64,000 nucleotides of DNA, from positions 310,001 through 374,000 of the forward strand of contig JAANDG010000071.1 in assembly GCA_036852015.1 (NCBI GenBank), in the 5' to 3' direction. Origin of the DNA: Pelodera strongyloides. Lineage: Eukaryota; Nematoda; Chromadorea; Rhabditida; Rhabditidae. A program made the position numbers and the translations under genes. The notes under the pieces are model-generated. The model was not told the DNA's origin. It did no database searches and saw only the letters and a list, made by a program, of their open reading frames with translations. Shown here in pieces: positions 28,006-40,197 of the stretch (the first letter of the stretch is position 1; the number at the start of each line of letters is the position of its first letter).

Positions 28006-28202
28006 AGCGAAATAGCGTTGAAACGTATCGAGCACACCAGCGGCCGGTTTTTGAAACGTATCGAGCACATTCTTATGCAGCTTATGCAAATGAACATAAA
28101 TTAGAATAAAAAATCGAGTTAAAATCAAGCAACTTTGCATAAATACATAAGAATTCAGCTGTTCACGATGCGTTTCAAAAACTGGCCAGTATTTCGCTTT
28201 AA
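28002..28202. mobile_element. TTAA-flanked MITE, AGCGAAAT/GGCCGG family
   Basis: The left end TTAAAGCGAAATAGCG, then GGCCGGTTTTTGAAACG, pairs with CGTTTCAAAAACTGGCCAG and TATTTCGCTTTAA at the right. The core has ATTAGAATAAAAAATCGAG and GCATAAATACATA, shared with other copies. Its left TTAA is the right TTAA of the preceding element. Confidence 0.85.
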
Positions 28203-29153
28203 CATAAGTTATGGAATCTTATCATATGCGCTTCACGAAAGCCGATAAATTCCGTTATGAACTAATTTACGTAAGGAGCAAATAAGTCGTATTATCAATC
28301 TTTGAAAAGAAGTAGAAAACGCCCACGGTGCTTGTATTACAAAATTTATGACTTTCGTTACCGTAATACATTTTTCTGTAGTCTCCTTTTTCTACGGTAC
28401 TTTATAGTTAAATTGCTAATTTACATTTATTGCATGTAGGCGAGACGGGTAAATTACCGGAGTAAAAAAAGTCGCACTCGTGGGAAACGTATCAATATAT
28501 GCCATTGGTGCGTGGGGAAATTAACAATTGAAGGCGGAAATAGAGCGAAATTGTAAGAAGTTCAACAAAAACTGGAGTCCGTCGCTTTAAAAGTAGCCGG
28601 CTTTTCCGGAAGTTATATTGCCGTCAACCACTGTTAACTTACCAGAGCGATTGTTAATATTGCAGCGAAAAATCTTTCTATCTGTTGCATCAATTTTCTT
28701 GCTCGAGCATGATCCGTATTCTAATCTTGATTACGGTAAGAAAATAGGCTAATAAGTATTGAAGGCTACAGTACATGATTCAATGCGATTTAAAGTGAAC
28801 GTTCTGAGCAGCTCGATCGGTAGATTCTTCCGTATACAGTTCGGTCCGTTTATAGTTAGTTTAGGAGAGATCCAATATTGAGCATATTGAGCCCATCATT
28901 ATGAATTTTTGACAAAAGCGTTGACAAATATCGGGCACGGTTTTTTTATCGGCCTGACAGTGTGCTGTTGAACTTGAACAAAATTCTGGGTATCTTGTGG
29001 ATCTCAGGCTACGACAGTGCTTAGAAAGTAGTTAGTGCTGTGATACTTCAGTTATTTCCTCTGATCACGCCATTCTTCACATACAAACCGGTGATTGCGA
29101 TTCAAAAACGGCATGTGGTATGGAAACTTACGGATGTGTTAGCAATTATTCTT

Positions 29154-29336
29154 TTAAACCGAACGAGCTTCCGGTTTGTGAAACGCATCGCGGACAGCTG
29201 CATTCTTATGTATTTATGCTAAGTGGGGTCGAATTGGAGTCGATTTTTTATTTTAATTATGCCAATTTTCTATGATGCCATAATAATGGCTGTGTACTGA
29301 TGCATTTCAAAAACCGGCCCTTATTTCGCGTTAATA
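29154..29336. mobile_element. AGCGAAAT/GGCCGG-family MITE, diverged
   Basis: CCGGTTTGTGAAACGCATCG and GCATTTCAAAAACCGG are inverted, with the family core (TTTATGCTAAGTGGGGTC, GATTTTTTATT) between them. The right end reads ATTTCGCGTTAA. Confidence 0.65.
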
Positions 29337-29418
29337 TATATTACGACGCTAGCCTGTTTTTCATTACTTCTAACCTTCTATACAACTGTTGATAATAACA
29401 CTTTTTCGATCCCGAAAG

Positions 29419-32029
29419 ATCGCCCCGTTTTCCTGTTTATCTACTACAATCACTGTGGTAGGAGTGCAATGACCGCACCGGCCATTCAAAAAGCTGCCAA
29501 AATATTAAAGAAACGCGGGATTGAGGTATATATTTATTATTGAAACTTTTTCATCATACAAAGTTTTCTTTGGAGAGAGAACGATAGAAAGAGAAAGAGA
29601 GAACTAGAGCTAGATGGAGAAAACAAAGTGGCAGATGAAGCTAGAGAAAATACGATGGTCAAGTCCTTCCAATTAATTCTCGCAATTTTCAGACCCTTTC
29701 GCTAGAATACGAGCAGACCATGTTCGAGTATTACAAGGTGTGCTTCTGTTTATTATAAGAAATGAGAAATTAACTCTTTCATTCAATGGCGGATCAATGC
29801 AGAGTTCAAAGCTTATACCTTGTTCCGCTGATTCTTCACTTATTTGTAAGAAAACTCGAGACACGGAAGCAAGAGTTCTAGAGTCAGATTAGTTATGGCT
29901 AATGTGCAGAGATGAAAACAATGTGAAGAAAATAAGCTTTCGAGAAGTAAACATTGTTCTTTTGCATGCAGATTGACCCAAATCTACACAAGTTTCCCGG
30001 AATCTACACGTATGCCAAGGATGGTACACGGTCGAAGTTTCCAGGTAAGGTAGAATAAAAATTTAAAAACCTGCTTGGACTGGGAAGTTCCCGTGCTGGG
30101 ACCACAAGCCGACATCTGAAGCCGACACAGCCGACATCTAAAAACGAATTCCGGTTCTCATGATGTAGTACGACGAAACGGTGGCATAAAGACGATCTCT
30201 CTTTGATTCTATGCCGGGGTCGTACATGCTCGAAGAGTTACTTTTTTTTTACTATCCTTTCCTTCTCCCATTATGGATCCTATTTTAACCAAACGGTTCA
30301 GGGAACCCAATTTACGTCGAGCCAGAAGAGTTCGTAAGGTTCGTGGACAGAAATCAACGGCACGCGATTGACAACCCAATGCCTCCCGTACCACGACGAT
30401 GGGACGACTCCGAGGAACAAAGTGCAATAAACATGAATATAAACACCACGACGACAGCTACAACTACCAGGTGAGTAGTTAAGACTAAATCGCTTACATA
30501 AGTTAGCAGGAGTTTAAAGTTTAAAGTAACTGCCCTACTGCCCAGCAATAAATAATAATAACACGACAGCTCCATCTACAGGTGAGGACTGTGGATGAGT
30601 TACTGGCATTACTGTATCTTTAACTGGACTAGATGCCGACTTACTGCTTAATCTTGATGAGCCTCGATATACTCTAGTGTCTAGCTTCTAACAAATAGCT
30701 CAACAGATTAGGCGTTGAGTTATATTTACGTTCAGTTCCCGTTTAACAAGCGAAAAAATCATAAAACCCAATTTTAGAACCACAATCACACCTGCAGCGA
30801 TGTCTCAGAGTGCATCAAAGGTTATATCAACAAGTGCACCAAAACCGACTTTACCATTGTCTGCAACGACGAAAGTATTGCCCACCACATCAAGCAGCAG
30901 CACAACTACAGTCAATGTCAATATGTCTGCAACAAGCAGCAGGAAACCTGTCCAAGACAGCAGAGGGGCTACAAGTAGTAGCACATCACCTTCTCCTACA
31001 ACTATGAAGGTAACAACGAGCAGCAAGACCAGTCAAGTCAGCAGGACGGATAACAGCGGCAACACAACAACATTGCTTTCTGCTGCAACTGCAATTACAA
31101 CCCAAGTCCCACAAATAAGACCGAGTAAAATCTTCCACGTAAAGCCGAAAAACTCAACATGGAGAAAAGCAAAAGTTGCATCCTGGCAGTTGAAACAAAA
31201 CAAGTGGCGTCGTATACTCAGGTAACATCCCTTATATTTTTGACTGTTTTAAAAGGTTTTCAAAGTTATTTTAACCATGGAGCTGATTTATATAGTGTAT
31301 TAATATTTAGGCGGCCCACTGCTAGGAGACTGCGGCGGCCGATTTCCGTCAAGAAGCAGGTATTAAACAAGGTATGTATGTGGTTCAGTAGAGATTGTGT
31401 AGGCATAAATCCAAATGAAATAACAACACTTGTGCGATTGACGCAAGTGTTTATTTCCACATTTCGACCCCAGGCGTAGGCCATAATCATAATTCATAAT
31501 TTCAAAATAGTCCTTCAACAGGATTACTAGTTATTCAAAATTTCCGCGTCTATGAAGTGGTAACTGAAATGTAATAGAGACACAACTTCTGTAAAGTATA
31601 TTTAAAGAATAGCTGAATCGTATTCTTTAGACAAACACTCGTGCTCGGCGACCACTACTTCGAAAAAATATTCGACAAAACTTTCGAAAGTTACGTCCGG
31701 TGCTCACGAAAACCAAATTTACTTCGGGTGTAAGGACAGCAGCTTCGAAGTCACTAGATTCAACTATAACAACAGCAACTAAAGCTGCAACCACGACAAT
31801 GACTGCTGATACGACAAGTACGACAGCCACAAAACCACCGCAAACTTCGTCAAGTACATTAATTAACTTACCCTTAACGACTCAAACGACGGAATGGCCA
31901 TTGTCAACTAATCAATTTACAAACTTTGTCACGCCAGCGAGCTCAAGTTTCAACCAAAATTTGAGTACCAAAGTAAGCTCATCGACTACCCGAAAGTGGA
32001 AGCTAATCGAAATAGTGCAACGAAACTAG
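29419..32029 (+). CDS. von Willebrand factor A-domain protein with Thr/Ser-rich tail, 5' incomplete
   Basis: Exons: 29419(uncertain)-29525, 29693-29737, 29972-30044, 30302-30470, 30778-31221, 31311-31371, 31631-32029 (stop TAG). All listed junctions are phase-consistent, giving 431 aa of the C-terminal part. The first exon reads RPVFLFIYYNHCGRSA, then an amphipathic helix ending KKRGIE, which fits the central strand and following helix of a vWA domain (usual form VFLFITDG...LKKRGIE). The MIDAS DxSxS part would lie in 5' exons I could not place; 28800-28860 can read RIQFGPF, a weak candidate. After the domain comes an acidic/basic linker, then about 120 residues rich in Thr, Ser and Ala, a basic RRPTARRLRRP patch and a second Thr/Ser tract. 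This resembles secreted or cell-surface mucin-like proteins, so extracellular matrix or adhesion is likely but inferred. Exon 31311-31371 has a second in-frame donor 12 nt earlier (after 31359). Confidence 0.75.
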
Positions 32030-32242
32030 TCTAACTCTAACAATAAGAGATGAGTAGAATATCATATTAATCGCTTTAAGACTTCATTAGTAACTTAGCC
32101 AACTAAACATATTCATTGGCAAAACGTCATATTGATTCTGAGATTTATCTATTTTCTTGTAACACATATTGAGTATTTCTTGAACTTTTGGAATTCAACG
32201 AGAAAGGAACTTGTAGGATATGCATATATTTTATGTCTACAT

Positions 32243-32248
32243 AATAAA
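32243..32248 (+). terminator. Polyadenylation signal of the vWA gene
   Basis: AATAAA lies 214 nt after the TAG stop, within AT-rich sequence. Confidence 0.5.
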
Positions 32249-33957
32249 TATTCTATTTTTGAATCCGGCTTATTTGCAAAACCGTAGTACATGTGTCTCA
32301 AATTTCTCCGTCTTCTCTCAAACGTTTAAACGGGCACGCAATATGGTGTAGTCTATAAGGTGTCAGGTATACCTACATCACGCATTGTTGAGAGCGTAGA
32401 CGGTGCTAATTAGGATCGTTTGTCAGAGTAAAAGTGTCCGTGGTCTACGGTAACAATAGTGGGAAATAGACCGCTCGAGCAATTATCATAGTGCGCAATA
32501 GAATTGCGCAAATGTGGATGGACATGAGTTCATGGGAGTATCTTTTTATTGTTTTCAAATTAATTAGCGAGTGGTGTGTAAGCTAGTGATACTATACGGC
32601 AAATTGAAAGCATGTTTGTAAAATTTCGTAGTCAACAGGAGTAAATATGACAGTATTATTACACCTGCAGAACCAAGTTGGCGAAAGTGCCATGTACATA
32701 AAAACTAAAACACAAAACCTCCACGTGCGCTAATGCTACATTTGTATATCCGAGCATTTTGCAACTATCATTATGGCTGTACGGTCGACGTGTTCATTCA
32801 TTAATATTTAATTTAGATCATACTTTAGCCCGAACATTGCAAGTAGTTATTTTCCCAGTCACATATTTTTCCACAATCTCGTTCAAATTTACATATTCGC
32901 CGATCGCGCAAAACGCTTAAATCGTCAAAACTGGCAACAGATGCATACATTAGAAAGGGTCAGAAGGGCAATTAACTCGCGGTTATTATATCCCGACATT
33001 GCCATATTCTCACGTGCATGACGCTGCATACGCATAGGTATGTAACATTTTGTGGGAGGGGGACCCAAGAAGTCTTTGTAAGAGCTTGCCATTAGGTCTA
33101 TCTACCGTAAGTTTACTACAAAATAGGTAAGATCAACTATTGAATGGGAATAATATCGTATATCGCAGTGAGTTTAGTTATAGGGAAAAGTCCAATAGAA
33201 GCCAACAAGTTGTGAGCATGGACTGGGAAGTTAGTGTTGTTGGTAAGTTGGTATAGCCAAGGTAACAGGTAGCTCATGGTAAACAGTTATTCAATAGCGA
33301 TTGTCGATATCAATCGACAAATGTATATGCAACTCACTTTTTATTAACTCGGTTCAAGTCCTAGTTAACACATCGTGCACAAGGTTTGGCGAGTTACTTT
33401 AGCAAATTCCTATTGAATGCGTTTATCCTCCCCGCTTGAACTGAAAAGGAGTCAATTACGTTTTGAAGTTGAACCCATCTCCCTAATCATCCCTCATTTT
33501 TCACGAACACAAGTAGAGTTCGACTCCAATCACACTCCCAGTTTTTGCAGTCTGCATTCAAATTACGCACACCACAGAGCTTTTTTTTCGAAGCACGGCA
33601 ACATCTGGTCAGATGTTTAAAATCACTAATACCGGTTGCACTACAGTACCCCTTAACGCTACGCTGCAAGCCATTAAAGTGGATAATTGCCCAGTCTCGT
33701 ACCGGAATTTGGCAACAATTGCCTTTGCGGTACATAATAGATACGGTATAATTTGGGAGTCAAATAGGGCAGTTGACCGTAGCATCTGGCGTTAAAATTG
33801 CGCGCACATGTTGCATTTTTGAGACATTATATGCCCTTAAAAAGGGGTATTATTGCCCGGATATGTTCAACTGTCAAGACGTATGAATTATGGACAAGAT
33901 TTGAATTTGAGAACACGGGACGGGATTGGAGGGGGGGGGGGCAAGGAAAAATATTAC

Positions 33958-34052
33958 AAAAGTGCAGTTTTGCGGATATTGTACAGTAGTCGGCGAACCG
34001 CGGTCGCCAAATGTTGCGAAAAGTGAACGCGTTGCGTGTGACGTCATTCTAG
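33958..34052. repeat. 95-bp direct repeat (partner 34751-34845)
   Basis: AAAGTGCAGTTTTGCGG through GTGACGTCATTCTAG recurs 793 bp downstream, where it overlaps the end of the first 163-bp repeat. Confidence 0.8.
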
Positions 34053-34593
34053 TTACTCTAACCTGGGTTTACTGTCATGACACATAGGCGCAAAGCTGCT
34101 ACGATACGATTACAAGTACTATGTCGCGACGTTTTAGTGATAGCGCTATCCGCTATCCCACAATCCGTTTTGAAGTGCGATTTACCAGTATCCTGTCATT
34201 TATCTGCTTCGTTGGGTAATGTCTGCTTCCGCAGTATTACGATGATTGCCCTCGGTGAATTACGGGTTTAATCACCACATTAGGCAATGATCCGGACAGA
34301 AGTATTGCAAAGGTAGTTCTGCTATCGGTATAACGGTTTATAGCAATAAGCCACTAATTAAGCCCGCACCACTGGTGAGAGGCGAGGGCGAGATGTTAGT
34401 CAACAACGATTAGCATATCATCATTGTCGGATAGACGCGGCTAGCATACCATAATTGAGGGAGGTCATATAGACGCGTAATGTATGGCCTGATGAGCACG
34501 ATTAGCATATTTAATGTGGGCAGAACGATACATTTAATCTCAGGTATTGCGTTGGCCGGTGGCTGGCAAAACAAATTATCACTTTGATGTTCT

Positions 34594-34756
34594 ACCACCT
34601 AAAAGACCAGTACTTTCGAATAAACTTTTGCATAATTACTGTTTGTTTTCATTGTACAATATCTGCAAAATGTAATTTTTCGCGTAGCGAACTTGTGAGC
34701 GGAACTGAATAAGCGTAGCGCATGAAGTGGAGCGAGCAGTGAGCGTAGAGAAAAGT
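34594..34756. repeat. 163-bp direct repeat, copy 1
   Basis: Starts ACCACCTAAAAGACCAG and ends GTAGAGAAAAGT; the same sequence recurs at a constant offset of 856 bp. Confidence 0.85.
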
Positions 34757-35449
34757 GCAGTTTTGCGGATATTGTACAGTAGTCGGCGAACCGCGGTCGC
34801 CAAATGTTGCGAAAAGTGAACGCGTTGCGTGTGACGTCATTCTAGGCTTTGTGTGTCCCACCCACCCACCCTTATGTCAACGCCCGGGCGTATACCGTAA
34901 GATGACAGAATCAAAAAGAAGAAGTACATACACTTAAGGTGCTCAGTTGGGATATCAGTGGTTATCTATTGAGAAAATTTATTGGTTTACGAGCTGCAGT
35001 GTAATGGCTATTTTACTACTAAATCACGAAAATTGGCGGAAAATGTCCACAATGTAAATGTAGACGTGCAGGCCGAGTATAATATAATGTAGGACTGTGG
35101 GACATTGGTTATCTTTTTAGAGCAGTTACGATCGTCTTTTGTAGCAATGACAAATAAAGAAAGATCGGAATGGCATTCAGAAACCTTCCCAGTATTTTAT
35201 AGCAGTGTAATCGGAATCACGTCATCCATCATGGTAGTAAGGATTCCCAAGCAACATGTTCAGATCTTTAGGTCACGAAATAACAGTGCGCGCGGGCGCG
35301 TAGCCTACTAGGTAGGTAACCAGCGAACATTACGGGAAGGAGGTCAACCTTCGGAAGCGCTACGAAGGACGATCGAAACGAGACAAGTGGACGGAACAGC
35401 GCGCAGGACTGAAGAAGACAACGCACAGCACACACAACAGCCCCCCAAC

Positions 35450-35612
35450 ACCACCTAAAAGACCAGTACTTTCGAATAAACTTTTGCATAATTACTGTTT
35501 GTTTTCATTGTACAATATCTGCAAAATGTAATTTTTCGCGTAGCGAACTTGTGAGCGGAACTGAATAAGCGTAGCGCATGAAGTGGAGCGAGCAGTGAGC
35601 GTAGAGAAAAGT
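35450..35612. repeat. 163-bp direct repeat, copy 2
   Basis: Second copy of the repeat at 34594-34756, apparently identical by eye. The pair encloses 693 bp, an arrangement like the terminal repeats of a small retroelement, although the edges lack TG...CA. Confidence 0.85.
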
Positions 35613-38600
35613 AATGAGAAGGTGAATGAACATATGAACCTTACCATTTTATTATCAGTAAAAGAAGGAATAGAAACTAATATACTACTGATTTGCGGGT
35701 GTCACTTTTGTAATAAACTGTGTAATCAACTAGAAAAACGAGCTCGTAGTATTTTTTACTTATTTGTATGCCGATATTTATTTATCGCTTAACTACTGTA
35801 TTTAATACTTCTTGAACTTGATTTTTATATATTGAGTGACAAACGTACATTATACATTTTAAGTATTGTATTATACATTTATGTAAGTTCAGTCGTAAGG
35901 AACTTCTCTTTAAAATTTCAAACTCAATCCCAGATCCCAGCTGGGTGACTTTCTTATCTCGTCAAATCTCATTTCCACCACTATTTCACACAATGAGTTG
36001 ACCCAATAAAATCCCCCAAATTGACTCTAAAGTTGGGTGACCGCTCCCATAAAGAAACCGCATTTTTTGCACATAATTCACACTCGTTTGTGATTTTTAT
36101 CTGGGTAATTGTCTTATAAGATCCTGTAGGACTTTCGCTCAGCTCTTAAAAACCATCTTATAAATTAAAGTAGGGACGGTGTAAATATTTCCGTTGGTAG
36201 TAGTACGATTTCACGTAAAATGTTCTGCCAAAGTCTGGGTTCTTTTGGTTCAAGCAGCGAAAAGGCAACCACTATATACATTATTCAATTTTTCAACTAG
36301 CATGACAATTATTCCAGATGAAAATCATTTTTTTTTGCTGAAAATAAGCCAAGCGTCAATATCGCTGTTCATAAAAGCAAATAGTGCAGGTTTTGAATTT
36401 ATTTTATGAAATCCTAGCCCCAGCCCGAAGACGTCGAGCAATTTGTCATCTGGAACCCGTCGCCTAATGCTCCTGACCTTTGCGGAACAAGTCATAAGCT
36501 TTAAAACCTTATAATACAATACAAATGGTTTGTATCGCTGTTGTAGCGCAAAATATTCTTTTATTTATATGAAAATAAACCAAATCCTGACTACTCGGCG
36601 GCTTTATGAAGTTACCAGTCGCCTAACGCCGCCTGAGGCGACTTTCCATTAACGAAATAACAATGTGTACTTATATGTAACTCCGGATACGTATCTTCCA
36701 AGGTTTATGTAATAATGCACAAAAGCACATACTTTAGTTGCATGAATCGTTGTCACTTATCACAAACGCCTGAAACGTATATTTTCGCAATGAATCTACA
36801 CAAACCGCAGATAAACAGATAAACTTTGTTCTTTTATGAAATAGGATTGCCGTAAGTTCATTAGAATTCATAAAAATGGACCGACTATCGCTTTAATGTG
36901 TTGAAGCGAACGTGATTTAGAACATCCAGATAAAATCTCTTTGCATGTGAGTTTCTTTCAAATTCGCTCAATATATTGCGGTTGGTGAAGTCGATAAGGA
37001 TAAGGCCGATAAGGGCACATCCTGTATAGCATTTGAATAAAGGGCAAAATAAAATATTTAATTAAAGGGTTACGCTCACGAGAAAAAGGTTTTTTTCTTG
37101 CATAGGAAATCCGGAATCTCTGAAATATTCCTGTTAAAACCCATTCCTGCAGACTAAAACCTGCAGACTGGAAAATAAAATGTTTCAAACAAAAGCTATT
37201 AACATCGAGTTTAAGAATAACTATTTTACTAAATTTTGTTTGAAACATTTTGTTTTCCACTTCGGACTACGGTGCCTAGTACCTGGTGGAACAGTTTTCC
37301 GGGATATAAGTCTGATTCTGTGAGCGCTAGGGGTTATGAAAACGGTTTTCACGGATATGTTTCTGAAATTCCAGACTTTCGGCACAATAAAATAAGGAAA
37401 ACTTTATTCTCATGGTTGCTTCGTCACTAGTTTTTTTTTAAACTATTTATGGAATATTGTATAGTATGTTTTATACATACCCTTAAAATTTAATTTTTTT
37501 TATCTTCTACTGATGAGCATAGTGAGCATTCAATAATGAAACGAAGTGGAATTTTATGATGTCTCAAGGATTTTCGTTCTCTACATTGAAATGTAAATAT
37601 CATTATATGCGCATCGACGTTTAACCAACGCGTTATAACCACATAACCCTCGCTTTTGTAAGATGACGTAAGTGTAACTTAAGTCCAATCACACTTCTCA
37701 TCACCCTGCCCCTATAAAGCTCGGAAAAGCTAAATTGAATTGCGCGAATCTTTGTCTTGTTTTTGTAGACATTTCTTCCGTAACCGAGCTTGGGCAATTT
37801 GTCAGGATGTCAGGGTTCTTGGGCTTTTGAGAGGATTTTCGATGAAATAGAATTTGTTTTATTTTATTCGTCTAGCTTGTCGCCCAACTCCAACTGCTGG
37901 ACGAAGACTGAGAAAGTGAATATTTCAAAAACTTTTACAATTTTCGTTACGTAAAATGAAGTTGCTGGAATTTTAATATCAAGCCGCCAAGTAAATGAAT
38001 AACATATTGTCTTCCAAAGGAATTGTATCCAACAACGGCACTGAGAAGACTTGGGGCCTACATTGGGCCTGCGGCATACATTGGGTCCCTTCGCTTTAAA
38101 ATCTGCTTCCCTACAGATAGTCAAACCCTGTAAATAACACTAAGTAAAAAGTGGGCTCTTGTTGAACTCCGAGTAGGAATTCTCATATCCTTCTAAATAA
38201 CGAAGCGTGTCTTGAACCGGATTTACACTAAGAAAATCGGTGACATCAAATAAATTGTTTCTTGGCAGAATTAGTTTTTTTTTGTTACATCGCAGGAAGT
38301 GTGCAAAAGGAATGAATAATTGCACAAAGACACGAAAATTGCCTTTAAAAGCTCAAACACATGAAATATAGTTTTGTTGAAATTCTTTGCATTCAAAGTT
38401 GAATTCCAAAAACCCGCATTGGAGATTTCTGATTCTGGCTAAGAGCCTGTGCAGTTCTACCGCACGTAAATATATAAACTGTTCTACCGCACGTAAATAT
38501 ATAGCTCTTAAAAAATTCAGTTTACGAAGCGATACATATTTCATATACCAGTAGTTTTACTGCCACAAAGAAAAGAGGGGAGTCATTTGACGAAAGATTT

Positions 38601-39814
38601 CGGTCTTATGTGGGCCAAAGTGAGCCAAACCACAGACAATGACCTTAGCGACAAATTTCTCTCGAAGAATTGACAAATGGTCACCAAATGGTCTCTATGT
38701 GGTTGCCAAATGGTAGGCGACTGGTCGCCAGATTGTTTTTGCCCCCTGTGTATCACTTTGCGAAGTTTCTTACCGTTGCTAAGGTCAAGTCAGTCAAGTG
38801 AGAAAAAACGTCATTCGAAAATAAGCAGAAAACATAAAAAGATAAATATAAAAATATCGTTCAAAGGCAATTGCTTTTTGCAAAAGTTGAACGATAGTGC
38901 TTTGCGACTTAATGTAGCCAATTGCCAGAGTGCAGTTATTAGTCGAAGAAACGACATTTCCTAGAGATCTTTCACTATACTTGAGTAATTTTTAAAATAT
39001 GTTTTAAATGTATCTAGCATTGCAAAATATTTTTTATAAAAGACGCTCAGACACTTTTTTGTCTTTATGAACACTACACCTACGTCAGTAAGTGAGCAAC
39101 AAGCTACAACGTGACGTATCATAGTTTTTAGTTTTTGGACTTCTTACCAGTTAGCGATATATTTTTGTACGTTTGGCACAGTGACACAAAATACTTACAA
39201 TAGCGCTGGTCCCGAAAAGAAAGAGGTACCATGGGCATGTATCGCAAAAATTTCTGACATATCAGACATTTTTGATAAGCGCGTTTGTTGGATGATATAA
39301 TGCAAATATAAAACATCAACCAAACAAAATTTGACCTTTCTTTTTAAATTTAATTTCTCTAAGAGACTAAGGAAGCATAATCTTTTTTACATTCTAACAA
39401 CACATCGGCCCGCGCAAATTGAATTAATTATGATCAAAAAATTGTATTTTTGTTTAATAAGGAAATGAACTTTTGAAGAGTCGCATAACTTATATTTGTG
39501 TTTCTACTTACATCATAATCATAGTCTAAGAATGACCATATAATCATAATATAGTCGATTTGTCAGATTTGTGTAGAAAAACTAGAGTTGTCAGTATTGT
39601 GAAAAAAGAGTAGCTCGAGCTTCCTTACAGCTAGGCTAATAGCTGGGTTTTTACAATTTATACATTCTTTAGAAAGAGTTTTCCTTCGTTTACATGAGCT
39701 GTTAATTAATATTTTGCCTGTAGTTAATATTTATTTAAAAACTTATGAGTTGCACTTGCAGTTATGCGGAATAAAATGTTAAAATATGCATCAGACTGTC
39801 TCCTTTGCACTTAC

Positions 39815-40197
39815 AGAAGGTGAAATCATGATTTGTTTACGAATGTTCTTATTTAAATATCTTAATGTGTCGTTAATTTGCACTTTGACTAAATCTAAAT
39901 GAGAACGCACGGAAGTGATATGTGACAGTGACAGTACGAGATGGAAGGTATAATAATCAAACTTAAGTTGACATTCACCAAGGAGCTCCCTAGTTAGGCG
40001 TAAATTTAAGTTCACTATAGCATAGTAATCCTCGGAAGGTGTAGCCGGTCTTGCAGAGTAAGCTAACATAACTAACATCCGAGGCTACATGATGGTACTG
40101 TTGTTCACAACCAAATAAAACTAAACACATTTACTGCACATACCTTCATGAGTCTTATCCTGGTTAGTCCTCTTCGACTCCTTTATTTTTACCTGCA
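39815..40197 (-). CDS. Possible small minus-strand gene, partial (two or three exons)
   Basis: Exon 40062-39815 follows an acceptor ATGTTAG and ends at a perfect GTAAGT donor. It encodes 82 residues without a stop, beginning AYSARPATPSEDYY and then a helix-rich stretch (LRLTRELLGECQLKF, LDLVKVQINDTLRYL). A phase-matching upstream exon, 40197-40144, has acceptor TTTCAG, donor GTATGT and a Lys-rich sequence (VKIKESKRTNQDKTHE). A possible 3' partner at about 39253-39199 (KFLRYMPMVPLSFRDQRY, again with a GTAAGT donor) also fits the phase. I do not recognise the protein, and no start codon or signal peptide is established. Open length plus three good splice sites support it; lack of homology leaves it uncertain. 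Confidence 0.4.

Larger units (their letters stand above)
21811..29418. other. Gene-poor stretch before the vWA gene
   Basis: No exon could be supported, although the missing 5' exons of the vWA gene should lie here. Contents: (GA)n at 22039-22078 and 23184-23250, a GAGAGG minisatellite at 27176-27345, the paired TTAA elements at 27587-28202 and a third element at 29154-29336. Confidence 0.5.
32250..39814. other. Gene-poor, repeat-containing stretch
   Basis: No reliable exon seen apart from the tentative partner at 39199-39253. Holds the direct-repeat structure at 33958-35612, a loose inverted repeat at about 37085-37400 (ATAAAATGTTTCAAAC and its near complement) and TGGTCACCAAATGGTC repeats at 38670-38735 that resemble those at 15139. 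Confidence 0.5.

Noticed and set aside
27587..28202. Possible CRISPR-like or regulatory palindrome array
   Set aside because: The pattern is explained by two inverted-repeat transposable elements; no regularly spaced direct repeats are present in this eukaryotic window.
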